64,000 nt of DNA from contig CAVQWX010000003.1 in assembly GCA_963717765.1 (NCBI GenBank), positions 372,001-436,000 of the forward strand. Direction: 5' to 3'. The stretch comes from JACDER01 sp963717765. GTDB taxonomy: Bacteria; Actinomycetota; Thermoleophilia; Gaiellales; Gaiellaceae. The notes under the pieces were generated by a model that was given only the letters and a program-made list of their open reading frames with translations, did not search any database and had not been told where the DNA came from. Of the stretch, positions 56,544-64,000 are shown one piece after another; position 1 is the stretch's first letter, and every line of letters starts with the position of its first letter. The position numbers and the translations under genes were made by a program.

Positions 56544-56549
56544 TACCCT
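56544..56549 (+). promoter_or_regulatory. -10 box TACCCT ahead of pyrF
   Basis: TACCCT lies 6 nt before TTG 56556 and 9 nt before ATG 56559. It would give pyrF its own, essentially leaderless, transcript after the hup terminator. Confidence 0.35.
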
Positions 56550-56555
56550 AGATGG

Positions 56556-57473
56556 TTGATGGAGGTAACGGCCGAGATCGGGACGACGTTGTTCGCCGAT
56601 CGCCTGGCTGCTGCGGTCGAGCGCAAGCGCAGCCAGCTTCTCGCCGGCCTCGATCCCCGTCCAGAGCAGTTCCCGCTGGAGCTCCGCGGGGAGGCGCCTC
56701 TCGGGCCTGAGCAGGCGGCGGCCGCCTGCACGAGGTTCTGCAACGGCGTCATCGACGCCGTTGCGCCGTACGTCGTTGGCATCAAGCCCCAGATCGCGTT
56801 CTTCGAGGCGTTCGGCCACCACGGGGTCAAGGCGTTCGAGGACGTCTGCGCATACGCCCGCGCCGCCGACCTGATGGTGCTGATCGACGCCAAGCGCGGC
56901 GACATCGGATCCACGGCCCGCGCGTACGCCTCGGCATATCTCGAGCGGCGGAACGGAGACGCCCCCGTTGGCGACGCGATCACCGTCCACACGTACCTCG
57001 GCCGCGAGTCGCTCGAGCCCTTCCTCAAGGCCGCGCGCCGGACCGGCGCGGGGATCTTCTGCGTGCTCAAGACCTCGAACGCCGGGGGCGACGTCCAGGA
57101 CCTGAAGCTGTCGGACGGGCGCCCTCTCTGGCATCAGATCGCCGAGCTGGTCGCCTCCTGGGGGGAAGAGCTGATCGGCGACTGCGGGCTCTCGAGCGTC
57201 GGTGCCGTCGTCGGCGCGACCCATCCCCGCGAGGTGGGCGAGGCGAGGCGGCTGCTGCCGCAGGCGCCACTGCTGCTCCCCGGCATCGGAGCCCAGGGCG
57301 CAACGCCGGCCGACGTTGCGCGCGCGTTCACGAGCGGCCCCGCGAGCGCGCTCGTCAGCGTGTCCCGCTCCCTCATCTACGCCTTTCGTTCATCCGACCT
57401 CGACTGGCGGACGGCAACCGGCGCCGAGGCCGCGCGGCTCCAGCGCGAAGTCTGGGCGATCTCAGGGTGGTAG
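56556..57473 (+). CDS. pyrF: Orotidine 5'-phosphate decarboxylase (type 2)
   Basis: OMP decarboxylase of about 305 residues, the longer PyrF type found in actinobacteria. The catalytic Lys-Asp network is LMVLIDAKRGDIGSTARAYA. Other blocks: KRSQLLAGLDPRPEQFPLEL, VGIKPQIAFFEAFG, DAITVHTYLGRESLEPF and LLPGIGAQGATPADVARAF. TTG 56556 and ATG 56559 are adjacent in frame and either may be used. Confidence 0.95.
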   Translation: MMEVTAEIGTTLFADRLAAAVERKRSQLLAGLDPRPEQFPLELRGEAPLGPEQAAAACTRFCNGVIDAVAPYVVGIKPQIAFFEAFGHHGVKAFEDVCAYARAADLMVLIDAKRGDIGSTARAYASAYLERRNGDAPVGDAITVHTYLGRESLEPFLKAARRTGAGIFCVLKTSNAGGDVQDLKLSDGRPLWHQIAELVASWGEELIGDCGLSSVGAVVGATHPREVGEARRLLPQAPLLLPGIGAQGATPADVARAFTSGPASALVSVSRSLIYAFRSSDLDWRTATGAEAARLQREVWAISGW

Positions 57474-57476
57474 GGC

Positions 57477-57788
57477 ATGGGCGCAGAGACCTGGCGCACA
57501 CCGCTCGCGCGCTACGGGGCGCCCATTGCGTTCCTCGCCGCGGCGACGGCTGCCGCCCTCCTTGTGCGCGCCGGCCTGAAGGCCGGTGACGACAGAGCCT
57601 CCACGCCCTCCGCGCCTGTGACTTCCAGCGTTTCCGGCGGGCAGCGGCAGTACTACCGCGTGCGCCCCGGCGACACGCTCGGCGTCGTGGCTGAGCGCTT
57701 CAAAACGACGCTCGACGACCTGGTCGCGCTCAATCCCCAGATCGATCCGAACGCACTAGAGATCGGCCAGCGCCTCCGCATTCACTAG
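57477..57788 (+). CDS. LysM-domain membrane protein
   Basis: Protein of 103 residues. One membrane helix (APIAFLAAATAAALLVRAGL) is followed by a Ser/Thr/Pro linker and one C-terminal LysM domain (YYRVRPGDTLGVVAERFKTTLDDLVALNPQIDPNALEIGQRLRI in parts). It should be anchored with the LysM outside, binding peptidoglycan. It starts 3 bp after pyrF and precedes a D,D-carboxypeptidase. Confidence 0.9.
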   Translation: MGAETWRTPLARYGAPIAFLAAATAAALLVRAGLKAGDDRASTPSAPVTSSVSGGQRQYYRVRPGDTLGVVAERFKTTLDDLVALNPQIDPNALEIGQRLRIH

Positions 57789-57791
57789 CAT
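57786..57791 (+). promoter_or_regulatory. -10 box TAGCAT, leaderless spacing
   Basis: TAGCAT overlaps the LysM gene stop codon and lies 8 nt before the GTG of the carboxypeptidase gene. Confidence 0.4.
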
Positions 57792-57799
57792 CACGGCAC

Positions 57800-58927
57800 G
57801 TGAGGCCTCTCAAGGCGCTCCTCGCCGCCGCAGCTTCCGCCCTAGTCGTTAGCTCCTCGGCACTCGCCGGTCCTCCGCCCGTCCGAGCGGCGGCCTACAT
57901 CGTCGAGAACGGCGCGACCGGCGAGGTCCTCGCATCCCAGGACGCCGGGCAGCGGCGCGCGATCGCCAGCATCACGAAGATGATGACGGTGCTCGTCACG
58001 CTCGAGCACGCGAAGCTGGACGCGCTGGTTACCGTTCCCGAGGAGGTCACCACCATCGGCGAGTCGACCATCTTCCTGCGCGAAGGGGAACGCATATCCG
58101 TGCGCGACTTGATCGAAGCGGCGCTCATCCCCAGCGCGAACGACGCAGCCGACACGCTCGCGTACTACGTGGGCCACGGGAACCAGGCGCGCTTCGTCGC
58201 GCTGATGAACGCGAAGGCACGGAAGCTCCGCCTCCGGGACACGCACTTCGTGCGGCCGGACGGGCTGGACGCTCCCGGTCACGTCTCCAGCGCACGCGAC
58301 GTGACCAAGCTCGCCCGCATCCTGATGCGCCGTCCCGTCGTCCGCCGGATCGTGCGCGACACGACCGCGAACATCGAGGGCGGCCGGACGATCTACACGC
58401 GCAACACGCTGCTCTACTCCTACCCCGGCTTGTTCGGAGTGAAGACAGGTCACACGGATCTCGCCGGCTGGTCGGAGGTCGCCGCCGCCCGCCGGGACGG
58501 TGTGACCGTCTACGCGACGATCCTCGGCTCGCCGACGGAGGGGCAGCGGAACGCCGACCTCGCTTCGCTTCTCACCTGGGGACTCTCCCAGTACCGGCGA
58601 GCGACTCTCATCTCGGCCGGAGGCGCCTATGCCCAGGCTGCCACCGGGTTCGGGCGCGGCTCCGTCGACCTCGTCGCTCCGCGCTCGCTCGTCCGGCCCG
58701 TCCGCGTCGGTCGACCGGTCGTCGAGAAGGTGGTCGTCCCGAAGGCCCTCGATCTGCCGGTGCGGCGCGGCCAGTCGGTCGGCCAGGTCCGGATCTACTC
58801 CGGCGACCGCTTCGTCGGCGCGCGTCCCCTGATGACCGCCCGTGCGGTCTCCGCGCCAGGTCTCGCGAGCCGCGCCGGCTGGTACATCGGTCGGACCTTC
58901 TCCAATCTGTTCGGATGGATCTCGTGA
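57800..58927 (+). CDS. D-alanyl-D-alanine carboxypeptidase (peptidase S11)
   Basis: Penicillin-binding-protein-type D,D-carboxypeptidase of 375 residues with a signal peptide (LLAAAASALVVSSSALAG). Active-site motifs: SITK (Ser about residue 57), SAND (SxN) and GVKTGHT (KTG). The C-terminal part (VPKALDLPVRRGQSVGQVRIYSGDR) is the PBP5-like beta domain, ending in an amphipathic segment (WYIGRTFSNLFGWIS) that may bind the membrane. It trims the terminal D-Ala of peptidoglycan side chains. Confidence 0.94.
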   Translation: MRPLKALLAAAASALVVSSSALAGPPPVRAAAYIVENGATGEVLASQDAGQRRAIASITKMMTVLVTLEHAKLDALVTVPEEVTTIGESTIFLREGERISVRDLIEAALIPSANDAADTLAYYVGHGNQARFVALMNAKARKLRLRDTHFVRPDGLDAPGHVSSARDVTKLARILMRRPVVRRIVRDTTANIEGGRTIYTRNTLLYSYPGLFGVKTGHTDLAGWSEVAAARRDGVTVYATILGSPTEGQRNADLASLLTWGLSQYRRATLISAGGAYAQAATGFGRGSVDLVAPRSLVRPVRVGRPVVEKVVVPKALDLPVRRGQSVGQVRIYSGDRFVGARPLMTARAVSAPGLASRAGWYIGRTFSNLFGWIS

Positions 58928-58950
58928 GCCTCCCGGCGACATCCTGCGGC

Positions 58951-59057
58951 CTCCGGACGGCTGCGAAGCGGCGCAGGGCCGCGTCCTCAGTCGCCCCCGT
59001 GCTACCAGCACGGGGGCTCCCTGCGTCCTTGCCCTGCTTGCTTCTCGCGCGTCGGAG
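58951..59057 (-). repeat. Structured dispersed element, copy 2 (candidate ncRNA or MITE-like)
   Basis: On the minus strand: outer stem CTCCGACG/CGTCCGGAG (one bulge) with inner GAAGC/GCTTC, then AAGCAG(GG)CAAGGACGCA with GGGAG, then the perfect 11-bp hairpin GCCCCCGTGCT/AGCACGGGGGC, then CGACTGAGGACGC and a small hairpin (GCGGC/GCCGC). The single-stranded joints are nearly identical to those at 41725-41828 while the stems differ and still pair. It fills most of the 160-bp gap between the carboxypeptidase and pfkB genes. Confidence 0.7.
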
Positions 59058-59087
59058 ACTCACAAATGTCACCGGGAGGCCCACGAC

Positions 59088-60044
59088 GTGATCATCACCG
59101 TCACCCTCAACGCCGCCGTCGACCGCACGCTGACTGTGCCGAACTTCCAGCTCGGCCACCGGCATCGCGCCAGCCAGGCCCTGACGCTGGCGGGCGGGAA
59201 GGGGATCAACATCGCACGGGCCCTCAAGCTCCTCGACGTGCCCGTCGTCGCGACCGGGCTCGTCGGCGGCCGGACGGGCCAGCGCATCCTGGAGGAGCTC
59301 TCCGCGGAGGCGATCCTCAATGACTTCGTCCGCATCGAGGATGAGTCGCGCACCTCCAGCGCCGTCGTCGACCCGACCGCCGGCACCTTCACCGAGATCA
59401 ACGAGTGGGGCCCGCACGTGACGCGCGAGGAGCTGGAGACGCTGCTGGAAAAGCTGCACTACCTCGCGCGCGGCGCCGACTTCGTCGTCTTCGCCGGCAC
59501 GCTGCCTCGCGGCGTGGAGGAGAGTTTCTACGCAGAGGCGATCCGCGACCTGAACCGGCACGGCGTGCGCAGCGTCCTCGACACGGAGGGAGAGCCGCTG
59601 CGGCGCGGGATCGAGGCGGACCCGTACCTCGTCTCTCCGAACCAGGGCGAGGCCGAGGACCTCGTGGGCCAGGAGCTCGTCGAGAAGGAGGACTTCGTGT
59701 TCGCGCTGGACGAGATCGCGGAGCTCGGGGCGCGCAACGTCCTTGTCACCCAGGAGTCCGGCTGCTACGCGCTGCTGCGCGAGAACCGGCACAAGACCGC
59801 CTACCACGCGAGCGCCGCGCTCGTGGACACGATCTCGCCTGTCGGCGCCGGCGACGTCCTCCTTGCGGGCTTCATCGCCGCGCTCGCCGCCGGCCGGCCC
59901 ACCGAGGACGCCTTGCGCAGCGCCGTCGCCGCCGGGACGGCCGCGACGCTCGAGGTCGGCGCCGGCCGCTTCGACCCACGGCAGGCGTCGCGCCTCGCCT
60001 CCGAGGTCGACGTGCACACGCTCGATCCGGTTGTGTCTGGCTGA
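59088..60044 (+). CDS. PfkB-family sugar-phosphate kinase, 1-phosphofructokinase-like
   Basis: Kinase of 318 residues. IITVTLNAAVDRTLTVPNF and GGKGINIARALKLLDVPV are the substrate-side blocks of 1-phosphofructokinase/tagatose-6-phosphate kinase. VFAGTLPRGV, LVSPNQGEAEDLVG and the ATP/catalytic block ISPVGAGDVLLAGFIAAL with the base Asp are present. GTG 59088 has a GGGAGG ribosome site; the frame is open further upstream only through the structured element. No PTS genes are in the window, so 6-phosphofructokinase-type use is possible. Confidence 0.9.
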   Translation: MIITVTLNAAVDRTLTVPNFQLGHRHRASQALTLAGGKGINIARALKLLDVPVVATGLVGGRTGQRILEELSAEAILNDFVRIEDESRTSSAVVDPTAGTFTEINEWGPHVTREELETLLEKLHYLARGADFVVFAGTLPRGVEESFYAEAIRDLNRHGVRSVLDTEGEPLRRGIEADPYLVSPNQGEAEDLVGQELVEKEDFVFALDEIAELGARNVLVTQESGCYALLRENRHKTAYHASAALVDTISPVGAGDVLLAGFIAALAAGRPTEDALRSAVAAGTAATLEVGAGRFDPRQASRLASEVDVHTLDPVVSG

Positions 60045-60049
60045 CTTGC

Positions 60050-60055
60050 TAGGAT
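60050..60055 (+). promoter_or_regulatory. -10-like box TAGGAT upstream of guaB
   Basis: TAGGAT follows the pfkB stop. The 95-nt leader to guaB contains GAGAC/GTCTC arms and a GC-rich centre, and the ATG of guaB lacks a clear Shine-Dalgarno sequence. The leader could be regulatory, but I see no known riboswitch. Confidence 0.35.
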
Positions 60056-60150
60056 CGTCGGAAGTTGAGAGGCGAGACACAAGGAAGTTCACCGGCCCGG
60101 GCGGAAGTGTGCGCCTGGGTCTCTTCTGTTAAGGGCGTCTGTTTCCGCAG

Positions 60151-61662
60151 ATGAGCATCGAGCTCTCACCGGCAGACCTCGAACGGCTCCTTGCCCTCGA
60201 CGCCAAGTTCTCGAAGGAGGGGCTGACGTTCGACGACGTCCTCCTCCAGCCGGCCGAGTCCCACGTCCTGCCCAACGACGTCTCGACGGCGACGCAGCTG
60301 ACGCGCTCGATCACGCTCCAGATCCCGATCGTCTCGGCCGCCATGGACACTGTCACCGAGGCGCGCCTCGCGATTGCGCTCGCGCGCGAGGGCGGGATCG
60401 GAATCGTCCACCGCAACCTTTCGATCGAGGACCAGGTAGCGGAGGTGGACAAGGTCAAGCGCTCCGAGGCGGGGATGATCGTCGAGCCGGTCACGCTTCC
60501 GCCGACGGCGCTCGTCGCGGACGCGAAGCAGCTGATGGAGCGCTACCACATCTCCGGCGTCCCCATCACGGACGAGGACGGTCTCCTCGTCGGGATCCTG
60601 ACCAATCGCGACCTCCGGTTCGAGGAGGGCGCGGCGCGGCCCGTATCCGAGCTGATGACGAGCCGCGACCTGGTCACGGCGCCCGTCGGGACGACGCTGG
60701 CGGAAGCGGAGGCGATCCTGCACCGGCACAAGATCGAGAAGCTGCCGGTCGTCGATGCCGAGGGGCAGCTGAAGGGCCTGATCACCGTCAAGGACATCCA
60801 GAAGAGGATTCAGTACCCGCACGCGACCAAGGACGAGCACGGCCGGCTGCGTGTCGGGGCCGCCGTGGGAGTCGGTCCGGACGCGGAACAGCGGGCGGCG
60901 GCTCTCGTCGAGGCCGGCGCGGACGTGCTCGTCGTCGACACGGCGCACGGACACTCCTCCGCGGTGGTCGAGATGGTGCGCAAGCTGAAAGGGCAGCTCG
61001 GCGTCGAGCTGATCGCCGGGAACATCGCGACGCGCGAGGCGGCAGAGACGCTGATCGACGCCGGCGCCGACGCGCTGAAGGCCGGCATCGGTCCCGGCAG
61101 TATTTGCACGACTCGCGTGGTCGCCGGCGTGGGCGTTCCGCAGGTAACGGCGATCTTCGATGTGAGCCAGGCGGCCGTCCCGCGCGACGTTCCCGTGATC
61201 GCGGACGGCGGGATGACCTCCTCCGGCGACATCGCCAAGGCCATCGCCGCCGGCGCGGATGTCGTGATGCTCGGCTCCCTCCTGGCCGGCACAGACGAGA
61301 GCCCCGGCGATGTCATCCTCCATCAGGGCGAGCGCTTCAAGGAGTACCGGGGGATGGGATCGCTCGGCGCGATGCGCGCGCGCGGGTTTTCGAAGGACCG
61401 CTATTTCCAGGGGGACGTCGAGGACGTCGACAAAATGGTTCCCGAGGGAATCGAAGGGCGGACACCGTACAAGGGGCCGCTGGCGGGGATCGTTTACCAG
61501 CTGGTCGGCGGGCTCCGCCAGGCGATGGGCTACTGCGGCGCGCCCACGGTCGAGGCCATGAAGGGCGCGAAGTTCGTCCGCATAACCGGGGCCGGGCTGC
61601 GCGAGAGCCACCCGCACGACATCACGATCACGAAAGACGCGCCGAACTACGGGAGGTTCTGA
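60151..61662 (+). CDS. guaB: IMP dehydrogenase
   Basis: Enzyme of 503 residues oxidising IMP to XMP, the first step of guanine synthesis. LTFDDVLLQPAESHVLPNDV begins the barrel, two CBS domains fill about residues 95-215 (ISGVPITDEDGLLVGILTNRDL; IEKLPVVDAEGQLKGLITVKD), and the catalytic Cys loop is GIGPGSICTTRVVAGVGVPQ. GMGSLGAM and EGIEGRTPYKGPL (flap) are intact. It overlaps the guaA start by one base (TGATG). Confidence 0.97.
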   Translation: MSIELSPADLERLLALDAKFSKEGLTFDDVLLQPAESHVLPNDVSTATQLTRSITLQIPIVSAAMDTVTEARLAIALAREGGIGIVHRNLSIEDQVAEVDKVKRSEAGMIVEPVTLPPTALVADAKQLMERYHISGVPITDEDGLLVGILTNRDLRFEEGAARPVSELMTSRDLVTAPVGTTLAEAEAILHRHKIEKLPVVDAEGQLKGLITVKDIQKRIQYPHATKDEHGRLRVGAAVGVGPDAEQRAAALVEAGADVLVVDTAHGHSSAVVEMVRKLKGQLGVELIAGNIATREAAETLIDAGADALKAGIGPGSICTTRVVAGVGVPQVTAIFDVSQAAVPRDVPVIADGGMTSSGDIAKAIAAGADVVMLGSLLAGTDESPGDVILHQGERFKEYRGMGSLGAMRARGFSKDRYFQGDVEDVDKMVPEGIEGRTPYKGPLAGIVYQLVGGLRQAMGYCGAPTVEAMKGAKFVRITGAGLRESHPHDITITKDAPNYGRF

Positions 61663-63233
61663 TGGGCCAGGTCGTTCCGCTGCCGGTCGAGGAAATGCCG
61701 GCGGAGGAGCGTCCCGTCCTCGTCGTCGACCTCGGCGGCCAGTACTCGCAGCTGATCGCGCGCCGCGTCCGCGAGTGCCGCGTCTACTCCGAGCTCGTCG
61801 CGCACGACGTCTCCGCCGAACGCATCCGTGCGCGCAACCCCCTCGCGCTGATCCTGAGCGGCGGCCCCGCGTCGGTCTACGCGGAAGGCGCGCCTCACGT
61901 CGATCCCAAGCTCTTCGAGCTCGGTGTCCCCACGCTCGGCATCTGCTACGGCGCCCAGCTGATGGCGCTCGAGCTCGGCGGCGCGGTCGATCGGACCGGC
62001 GTCTCCGAGTTCGGCAAGACGCCGCTCGAGGCGCAGGGCGGTCGGCTGCTGGAGGGGACACCCGGAGAGCAGACCGTCTGGATGAGCCACCGCGACACGG
62101 TCACTCAGGCACCCGAGGGCGCCCACGTCGTCGCCACCTCGCCGTCCACGCCGGTCGCTGCGTTCGAAAGCCCGGACAGGAACCTGTACGGCGTCCAGTT
62201 CCACCCGGAGGTCGGGCACACGCCGCACGGCAACGACATCCTCAAGAACTTCCTCTACTCGGTCGCGGACGCGCCTGCCACCTGGACGGCGACCGCGGTT
62301 ATCGAGGAGCAGGTCGAGCGGATCCGCGCGCAGGTCGGGCACGAGCGCGTCCTGTGTGCGCTGTCGGGCGGTGTCGACTCCGCGGTGGCTGCCCTCCTCG
62401 TGCACAAGGCGGTCGGGGACCAGCTCACGTGCGTCTTCGTCGACCACGGGCTCCTGCGCAAGGACGAAGCCGCGCAGGTCGTGGAGACGTTCCGCGGGCA
62501 CTTCCACGTGCCCCTTGTCCACGTCGACGCCGAGGAGCGGTTTCTCGCCCGGCTCGAGGGTGTGACCGACCCCGAAGAGAAGCGCCGCCGCATCGGCGAG
62601 GAGTTCATCCGCGTCTTCGAGGAAGAGGCGGCCAAGCTCGGCAAGATCCGGTACCTCGTCCAGGGAACGCTCTACTCGGACGTCATCGAGTCCGGCGGCA
62701 GCGAGAACGCGGCCACGATCAAGTCCCACCACAACGTCGGCGGGTTGCCCGAGGACATGGCGATGGAGCTCGTCGAGCCGCTGCGCCTGCTCTTCAAGGA
62801 CGAGGTGCGGCGCGTCGGCGCCGAGCTCGGGTTGCCCGAGCGGATGGTCTGGCGCCAGCCCTTCCCCGGCCCCGGCCTCGCCATTCGGATCATCGGCGAG
62901 GTCACGCACGAGCGGCTCGAGATCCTGCGCGAGGCGGACTCGATCCTCCAGGAGGAGGTGCGCCGCGCCGGCCTCTACCGCGATCTCTGGCAGAGCTTCG
63001 CGGTCCTCCCCGGAATCCGCTCCGTGGGCGTCCAGGGAGACGAGCGCACGTATGCGTACCCGATCGTCATCCGCGCCGTCACCTCGGAGGACGCGATGAC
63101 CGCCGACTGGGCGCGGCTGCCCTACGACCTCCTCGAGACGATCTCCAGCCGGATCATCAATGAGATCCCGGGGGTCAACCGCGTCGCGCTCGACATCTCC
63201 TCGAAGCCGCCGTCCACCATCGAGTGGGAATAA
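61662..63233 (+). CDS. guaA: GMP synthase (glutamine-hydrolysing)
   Basis: Enzyme of 523 residues converting XMP to GMP. The glutaminase domain has LGICYGAQLMALELGG (Cys) and YGVQFHPEVGHTPHG (His, Glu). The ATP-pyrophosphatase P-loop is ALSGGVDSAVAALL, and the C-terminal dimerisation domain ends VNRVALDISSKPPSTIEWE. Start ATG 61662 overlaps the guaB stop; the frame upstream lies within guaB and is not coding. Confidence 0.97.
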   Translation: MGQVVPLPVEEMPAEERPVLVVDLGGQYSQLIARRVRECRVYSELVAHDVSAERIRARNPLALILSGGPASVYAEGAPHVDPKLFELGVPTLGICYGAQLMALELGGAVDRTGVSEFGKTPLEAQGGRLLEGTPGEQTVWMSHRDTVTQAPEGAHVVATSPSTPVAAFESPDRNLYGVQFHPEVGHTPHGNDILKNFLYSVADAPATWTATAVIEEQVERIRAQVGHERVLCALSGGVDSAVAALLVHKAVGDQLTCVFVDHGLLRKDEAAQVVETFRGHFHVPLVHVDAEERFLARLEGVTDPEEKRRRIGEEFIRVFEEEAAKLGKIRYLVQGTLYSDVIESGGSENAATIKSHHNVGGLPEDMAMELVEPLRLLFKDEVRRVGAELGLPERMVWRQPFPGPGLAIRIIGEVTHERLEILREADSILQEEVRRAGLYRDLWQSFAVLPGIRSVGVQGDERTYAYPIVIRAVTSEDAMTADWARLPYDLLETISSRIINEIPGVNRVALDISSKPPSTIEWE

Positions 63234-63243
63234 GGTTCAGGTC

Positions 63244-63570
63244 ATGCCGACCGAGCAGTATCACGAGCCGCCGGACGAGCTCTCCGCCGATGCACGCACC
63301 TTCGCCCGCATCTGCACGTCGCTGATCGAGGAGGCCGAGGCGATCAACTGGTACCACCAGCGCCTCGACGTCGAGAAGAACGAGGAGGCGCGGGCGATCA
63401 TGGAAGACGCGATGGGCGAGGAGTTCAAGCACTTCGGGATGGATTTGGAGTTCCTCCTCCGCCGCAGTCCCCGCTGGCGCGACACGCTGAAGGGAATCCT
63501 CTTCCAGCCGGGAGACATCGTCGAGCACGGCGAGCAGGCCGAAGAAGCCACCGAAGACGAACCGGCTTAG
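63244..63570 (+). CDS. Encapsulated-ferritin-like (EncFtn) protein without a visible cargo peptide
   Basis: Helical protein of 108 residues. The pattern LIEEAEAINWYHQRLDVEKN, then ARAIMEDAMGEEFKHFGMDLEFLLRR and SPRWRDTLKGILFQPGDI matches encapsulated ferritins, with the iron ligands Glu (EEAEAINWY) and the E-x2-H pair (GEEFKHF). In EncFtn two such hairpins form a ferroxidase centre at a dimer interface. The tail here is acidic (EHGEQAEEATEDEPA) and lacks the LGIGSLK-like encapsulin-targeting peptide. No encapsulin gene is in the window. It lies 10 bp after guaA. Confidence 0.8.
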   Translation: MPTEQYHEPPDELSADARTFARICTSLIEEAEAINWYHQRLDVEKNEEARAIMEDAMGEEFKHFGMDLEFLLRRSPRWRDTLKGILFQPGDIVEHGEQAEEATEDEPA

Positions 63571-63609
63571 CGCCGCTCCCTTCTGCGTCCCCAGAGTCGT
63601 CCGTGCTGT

Positions 63610-64000
63610 TTAGCGCGTGATGCGGGGGTAGCGGGCGCGCACCTGGTCCACGAACTGTGCGAGCCCTTCGGCGAGCGCCGCGTCGTGGATTTCGAGCATG
63701 TTTTCCGCGTTCTTTTCGCCGCGGTGCGACAGGTTGAAGCTGCCCGTGAAGACGACGTCGTCCGCGACAGTCACCTTCGCGTGCATGAAGTCGTGGACGC
63801 TCTGCGCCGCGTAGGGCATCGACGGCTTCCCCGAGAAGGGCGCGCGCAGCACGCGTTCCAGGATCGGGATCTTCCAGGCCGCGTTGCCGTCGCGGTGCCA
63901 GTCGTGGAAGACGCCGTTGATCTGGGTCGAGTCGATGCATCCGGCCACGTCGAGCCCGCCGTCCGAGATGCGCTGGGCCAGCGTCGAGATCACCGGCGCG
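63610..64000 (-). CDS. Phospholipase D-like (HKD) protein, partial
   Basis: C-terminal 130 residues of a PLD-superfamily protein that continues beyond the right edge. One complete HKD motif is visible: VHDFMHAKVTVADDVVFTGSFNLSHRGEKNAENML in parts, with His, Lys, Asp and the downstream GSFN. The stretch ILERVLRAPFSGKPSMPY before it is also typical. The first HKD motif should lie past 64000. It could be a cardiolipin synthase or a nuclease; the visible part does not decide. GTG 63993 is internal, not a proven start. Confidence 0.85.
   Translation of the reverse strand, partial: APVISTLAQRISDGGLDVAGCIDSTQINGVFHDWHRDGNAAWKIPILERVLRAPFSGKPSMPYAAQSVHDFMHAKVTVADDVVFTGSFNLSHRGEKNAENMLEIHDAALAEGLAQFVDQVRARYPRITR

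Noticed and set aside
60056..60150. Possible riboswitch in the guaB leader
   Set aside because: There are GAGAC/GTCTC arms and a GC-rich centre, but no conserved core of a known purine, PRPP or ppGpp riboswitch can be recognised by eye.

Overview
The window is chromosomal DNA from a high-GC actinobacterium-like organism. Coding is dense on both strands, genes often overlap by 4 bp (ATGA/GTGA), and GTG or TTG starts are common. Gene content fits a soil or aquatic Actinomycetota lineage, and my best guess is class Thermoleophilia (Gaiellales/Solirubrobacterales). The signs are a DUF6458 protein, a topoisomerase I with C-terminal repeats instead of zinc fingers, a class III cyclase fused to an AAA/TPR module, and an HU protein with its own tail. 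The lineage is an inference. No rRNA, tRNA, CRISPR array, intact insertion sequence or prophage is visible.

Layout. 1-3709 (minus): an ABC-2 drug-type exporter (permease partial), a histone-deacetylase-like hydrolase, a 5'-3' exonuclease and a PlsC acyltransferase. 3767-7660 (plus): topA and a primary-type sigma factor. 7698-14027 (plus): a complete peptide ABC importer (binding protein, two permeases, two ATPases) followed by a YkfC-like NlpC/P60 peptidase, an arrangement that suggests murein-peptide uptake and recycling. 14157-18377: an adenosine-deaminase-like enzyme, a GT4 glycosyltransferase with a flippase-like membrane protein, and glycerate kinase. 18354-24056 (minus): a cNMP-binding protein, xseB-xseA, a dihaem cytochrome c, a membrane coiled-coil protein, a UbiA-like protein and a UbiE-like methyltransferase. 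24074-31693: small unknown genes, proline dehydrogenase with a class III aminotransferase, an SDR reductase, and EamA and MFS transporters.

31908-41693 holds tyrosine/homogentisate catabolism: 4-hydroxyphenylpyruvate dioxygenase, homogentisate dioxygenase, a FAH-like protein and a GST that could be maleylacetoacetate isomerase. A vapBC-CDF-ligase segment interrupts it, and a HAD phosphatase, AlkA and a GNAT fusion sit among its later genes. 41725-44482 contains a decayed alpha/beta-hydrolase, a rhodanese, a Nudix protein, an EamA permease and a class I amidotransferase. 44554-48197 (minus) encodes a secreted hydrolase and two secreted paralogous proteins of unknown function. 48248-50328 is murI-rph-rdgB, with rdgB frameshifted. 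50520-53909 is a giant cyclase/ATPase/TPR regulator. 54895-58927 links a roadblock protein, pyrE, hup, pyrF, a LysM protein and a D,D-carboxypeptidase. 59088-64000 carries pfkB, guaB-guaA, an encapsulated-ferritin-like protein and a partial phospholipase D.

The most interesting non-coding signals are: (i) two copies (41725-41828 and 58951-59057) of a structured element of about 105 nt, whose junction sequences are conserved while its paired stems differ yet still pair, so it looks like an undescribed structured RNA or palindromic mobile element; (ii) a window-wide TANNNT box 6-9 nt before start codons that lack a Shine-Dalgarno sequence, implying widespread leaderless transcription; (iii) two AAC-N16-CGTC ECF-type promoter candidates around the sigma-factor gene; (iv) a 36-bp dispersed repeat carrying a Shine-Dalgarno-like block and a hairpin; (v) palindromic GGTCTGACC elements. 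There is no gene-free stretch longer than 300 bp.
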